Positions 62,348 to 64,000 of a stretch of DNA of 64,000 bases are shown in pieces (the stretch's first letter is position 1; every line of letters starts with the position of its first letter). This stretch comes from Algoriphagus marinus (lineage in GTDB: Bacteria > Bacteroidota > Bacteroidia > Cytophagales > Cyclobacteriaceae), in contig NZ_MSPQ01000006.1 in assembly GCF_001936475.1 (NCBI RefSeq), positions 62,001-126,000 on the forward strand. The letters are read 5' to 3'. The position numbers and the translations under genes were made by a program. The notes under the pieces are model-generated. The model had not been told where the DNA came from. It ran no database searches and saw only the letters and a program-made list of their open reading frames with translations.

Positions 62348-62701
62348 ATGGAAAAACTCCCAAAAATAGATGAATTCAAAACTCCAGAAGGATATTTTGA
62401 ACAGCTTCCGGATCAGATCCTAGATTCACTTCAACCAAAGCAGAATCTTTCTTGGATGAAATACGCTGCGGCCGTAGTGATATTTCTTTCTGCAGGGATT
62501 TGGGCACTTGCTCCTTTTGAACAAGAAAACGTAGAATTGACTCTAGATCAAGAGGTTAATCTCTATATCGATAGTCAATATTGGACAGCTGAGGACATCT
62601 TAAGTATGGCGGAAAATCCTGACGAACTACTCGAACAAATCATTGAAGAAGAATATCCTGAAAGCGAATTGCTTTGGGAAGAAGATCAAAATTGGTTTTA
62701 A
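62348..62701 (+). CDS. Small single-pass membrane protein, candidate anti-sigma factor
   Basis: 117 aa. A short cytosolic N-terminus (1-35, FKTPEGYFEQLPDQILDSL) is followed by one transmembrane helix (about 38-58: YAAAVVIFLSAGIWALAPF) and an acidic periplasmic tail (LLEQIIEEEYPESELLWEE). No zinc-anti-sigma HxxxCxxC motif is seen. Its place right after an ECF sigma gene and the N-in, C-out layout suggest a membrane anti-sigma or modulator; inference only. Spy-like gene follows after 2 nt. Confidence 0.68.
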   Translation: MEKLPKIDEFKTPEGYFEQLPDQILDSLQPKQNLSWMKYAAAVVIFLSAGIWALAPFEQENVELTLDQEVNLYIDSQYWTAEDILSMAENPDELLEQIIEEEYPESELLWEEDQNWF

Positions 62702-62703
62702 TT

Positions 62704-63138
62704 ATGAAAAAATACGCATTAACACTTTCAATCCTGCTAATCAGTTTTGGTTTCGGCTTAGCCCAGCGACCTACTGAACGATATGATCCTGAAAAATTGC
62801 AGGCAGCTCGAATCGCATTTATAACCACTAGACTGGATTTGACTCCAGATCAGGCGGAGAAATTTTGGCCGGTATTCAATCAATACAGCGATACGAGAGA
62901 TGCACTCTTGAAAGAAATGTCTTCCTTGAATGATAGAAGAGATGGTCCGATAACTGAATCAGAAGCGAAAAAAAGAGTAGAAAAGCGATTTGAAATTCAG
63001 AAGAAATTACTTTCAACCGAAGAGAAATTTGTAACAGATATCAGTAAAGCGGTCAGTTACAATCAAATTTTAATGTTGAATGGATTGACAAGAGATTTCA
63101 CGAGGCAATTATATCAGAGACAACGTAAAGAAAATTAA
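62704..63138 (+). CDS. Spy/CpxP-like periplasmic LTxxQ protein
   Basis: 144 aa from ATG 62704 (MKKYALTLSILLISFGFGLAQ): a signal peptide. Mature helical protein with the TRLDLTPDQAEKFWPVFNQY motif (LTxxQ-like) and a second helix EKFVTDISKAVSYNQILMLNG. Such proteins are chaperones or sensors of envelope stress. The sigma, small membrane protein and this gene are packed (33 and 2 nt gaps), suggesting one stress-response operon. Confidence 0.85.
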   Translation: MKKYALTLSILLISFGFGLAQRPTERYDPEKLQAARIAFITTRLDLTPDQAEKFWPVFNQYSDTRDALLKEMSSLNDRRDGPITESEAKKRVEKRFEIQKKLLSTEEKFVTDISKAVSYNQILMLNGLTRDFTRQLYQRQRKEN

Positions 63139-63169
63139 AAAAAGGCAACCATTTAGGTTGCCTTTTTTT
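63137..63169. terminator. Terminator of the ECF sigma operon
   Basis: Stem AAAAAGGCAACC/GGTTGCCTTTTT with a 6-nt loop and T-run, immediately after the Spy-like gene's stop at 63138. It also faces the convergent mscL gene end at 63192. Confidence 0.88.
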
Positions 63170-63191
63170 AATTCTCAAATGAAGCATATTT

Positions 63192-63605
63192 TTACTTCTT
63201 GAGTAGATCTCTAATCTCCTCAAGTAATACTTCAGACTTAGGTGGGGCTGCAGGAGCAGCCGGTGCTTCTTCTTCCTTACGTTTCATAGAATTGATTCCT
63301 TTGATAGCAAGGAAAATGACGAATGCTACAATTGCAAAATCCACAACATTTTGGATGAATGCACCATAGTTCAAGGTCACCGCAGCGATAGTTTCCCCTG
63401 CTGCGTCAAGTTCCTCCGGCTTTAAAACCAAATTCAATTTCTTGAAATCCATTCCACCCACCAGTAATCCAATTGGAGGCATTACAATATCATTCACAAA
63501 TGAAGCCACGATTTTACCGAAGGCTCCACCTATTATCACACCGACAGCAAGATCGATGACATTGCCTTTGACAGCAAATTCTTTAAACTCTTTTAGCATT
63601 CCCAT
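63192..63605 (-). CDS. mscL: Large-conductance mechanosensitive channel
   Basis: 137 aa, typical MscL size. Start [48 protein letters not shown]1 with the constriction region, TM2 ([19 protein letters not shown]), a charged cytoplasmic helix ([14 protein letters not shown]) after a Pro/Ala linker. It opens under membrane tension to relieve osmotic downshock. Monocistronic. Confidence 0.97.
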   Translation of the reverse strand: MGMLKEFKEFAVKGNVIDLAVGVIIGGAFGKIVASFVNDIVMPPIGLLVGGMDFKKLNLVLKPEELDAAGETIAAVTLNYGAFIQNVVDFAIVAFVIFLAIKGINSMKRKEEEAPAAPAAPPKSEVLLEEIRDLLKK

Positions 63606-63933
63606 AAGGTGGTTGATAAGGTTAATGATGTATATAGGAAGTGAATATTTTAAAAAATCTGATTTAAAACAAATCCAACATTCTTTTAAGAAGATTTAAA
63701 ACACATTTTTTCAATAAAAAAACGCTGAAACTATTTATCAAAATCTATCCTTTACCCTAAATCAAGCTAAATTTGAATCCAGTCAAATATTTTACACTTC
63801 CCTTTATTTATTCTTAAAAAGATAAGAAAATTAAGAGATTATAAGATTTAGGGTTTATATAAATTGAAATTCGTAACCATATAGATTTAACCACATAGAT
63901 TATGTTGTTAGAAAATCACCAAGCAAAAAAAAA
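63606..63933. other. Intergenic region upstream of mscL and the S9 peptidase gene
   Basis: 328 nt of very AT-rich DNA between divergent genes. It must hold promoters for mscL (minus) and the oligopeptidase gene (plus). Near-matches such as TAGATTATG occur, but no perfect TAnnTTTG stands at the normal distance. Nothing else is seen. Confidence 0.6.
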
Positions 63934-64000
63934 ATGAAGCCACCTATTGCTAAAAAAATCCCAGAAAAACTTGAAATCCACAATCACGAGCGAATCGATA
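63934..64000 (+). CDS. Oligopeptidase B/S9 prolyl oligopeptidase family, N-terminal fragment
   Basis: Cut by the right window edge; 22 codons are visible: MKPPIAKKIPEKLEIHNHER then ID. The start PPIAKKIP.EL.IH.H.RID matches oligopeptidase B (PtrB), a serine peptidase that cleaves after basic residues. Only the N-terminal motif can be judged. Confidence 0.72.
   Translation, partial: MKPPIAKKIPEKLEIHNHERID

Noticed and set aside
1..64000. CRISPR, insertion sequence, prophage or integron
   Set aside because: No repeat-spacer array, transposase, integrase, terminal repeats or att-like duplications were seen; all genes look chromosomal.

Overview
The window looks like a chromosomal segment of a Bacteroidota bacterium, most likely of the Cytophagales/Cyclobacteriaceae (Algoriphagus-like) group. 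The signs are AT-rich DNA, weak or absent Shine-Dalgarno sequences before most starts, promoters of the Bacteroidota type (-7 element TAnnTTTG), a CarboxypepD_reg-type TonB-dependent receptor, and lineage-typical families (TIGR02757, TIGR03643/DUF2805, DUF2256, the Spy-like LTxxQ protein). I see no insertion sequence, prophage, CRISPR array, rRNA or tRNA. The placement is inference from gene content, not from a marker gene.

Layout. 1-6.1 kb: the 5' end of metH (minus strand) behind a SAM-I riboswitch, an outer-membrane-like protein and a very large multi-PAS hybrid histidine kinase. 6.2-9.5 kb: YbjQ, a small [2Fe-2S] protein coupled to a DUF819 membrane protein, a CoA pyrophosphatase-like Nudix protein and a lipoprotein. 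9.7-15.4 kb (plus): isocitrate dehydrogenase kinase/phosphatase AceK, an esterase, an M17 aminopeptidase and an ATP-grasp protein. 15.3-18.0 kb (minus): a TIGR02757 protein, a membrane-anchored unknown and a LysM/DPBB protein. 18.2-23.7 kb (plus): tightly packed nfeD, truncated globin, plsC, gatC and a large TPR membrane protein. 23.8-29.9 kb: ABC ATPase, cobalamin adenosyltransferase, ilvE, two unknown secreted proteins, prfB with an intact programmed frameshift, and an MFS transporter. 29.9-35.9 kb: M24 peptidase, MATE pump, Nudix, Lrp/AsnC regulator, TPR protein and a membrane protein. 35.9-37.8 kb: a photolyase/cryptochrome with DUF2256 and DUF2805 partners.

37.9-43.3 kb is the most interesting part. 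It holds a sulfur locus: rhodanese, a small membrane protein, a sterol-desaturase-like di-iron enzyme, a TauE/SafE transporter, a universal stress protein, a Crp/Fnr-family regulator and a type II sulfide:quinone oxidoreductase. Four promoters in it carry the same 14-bp operator (GTGA-N6-TYAY), each placed exactly 22 nt upstream of a TAnnTT -7 element. The regulator's recognition helix has the Arg-Glu-x-x-x-Arg pattern that E. coli CRP uses to read GTGA. I infer a self-contained, class II-activated response to reactive sulfur.

43.4-52.8 kb holds two adjacent giant proteins (1754 and 1374 aa) of no family I recognise. 53.1-58.8 kb is an iron-uptake island: TonB receptor, lipoprotein, FeoA, FeoB and an unlisted 38-aa FeoB-associated Cys-rich membrane protein. 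58.8-64 kb holds a flippase, a strongly structured antisense/intergenic RNA candidate (about 60294-60502, minus; 6S-like in outline), a second universal stress protein, an ECF sigma factor with a probable anti-sigma and a Spy-like protein, MscL, and the start of an oligopeptidase B gene cut by the window end.
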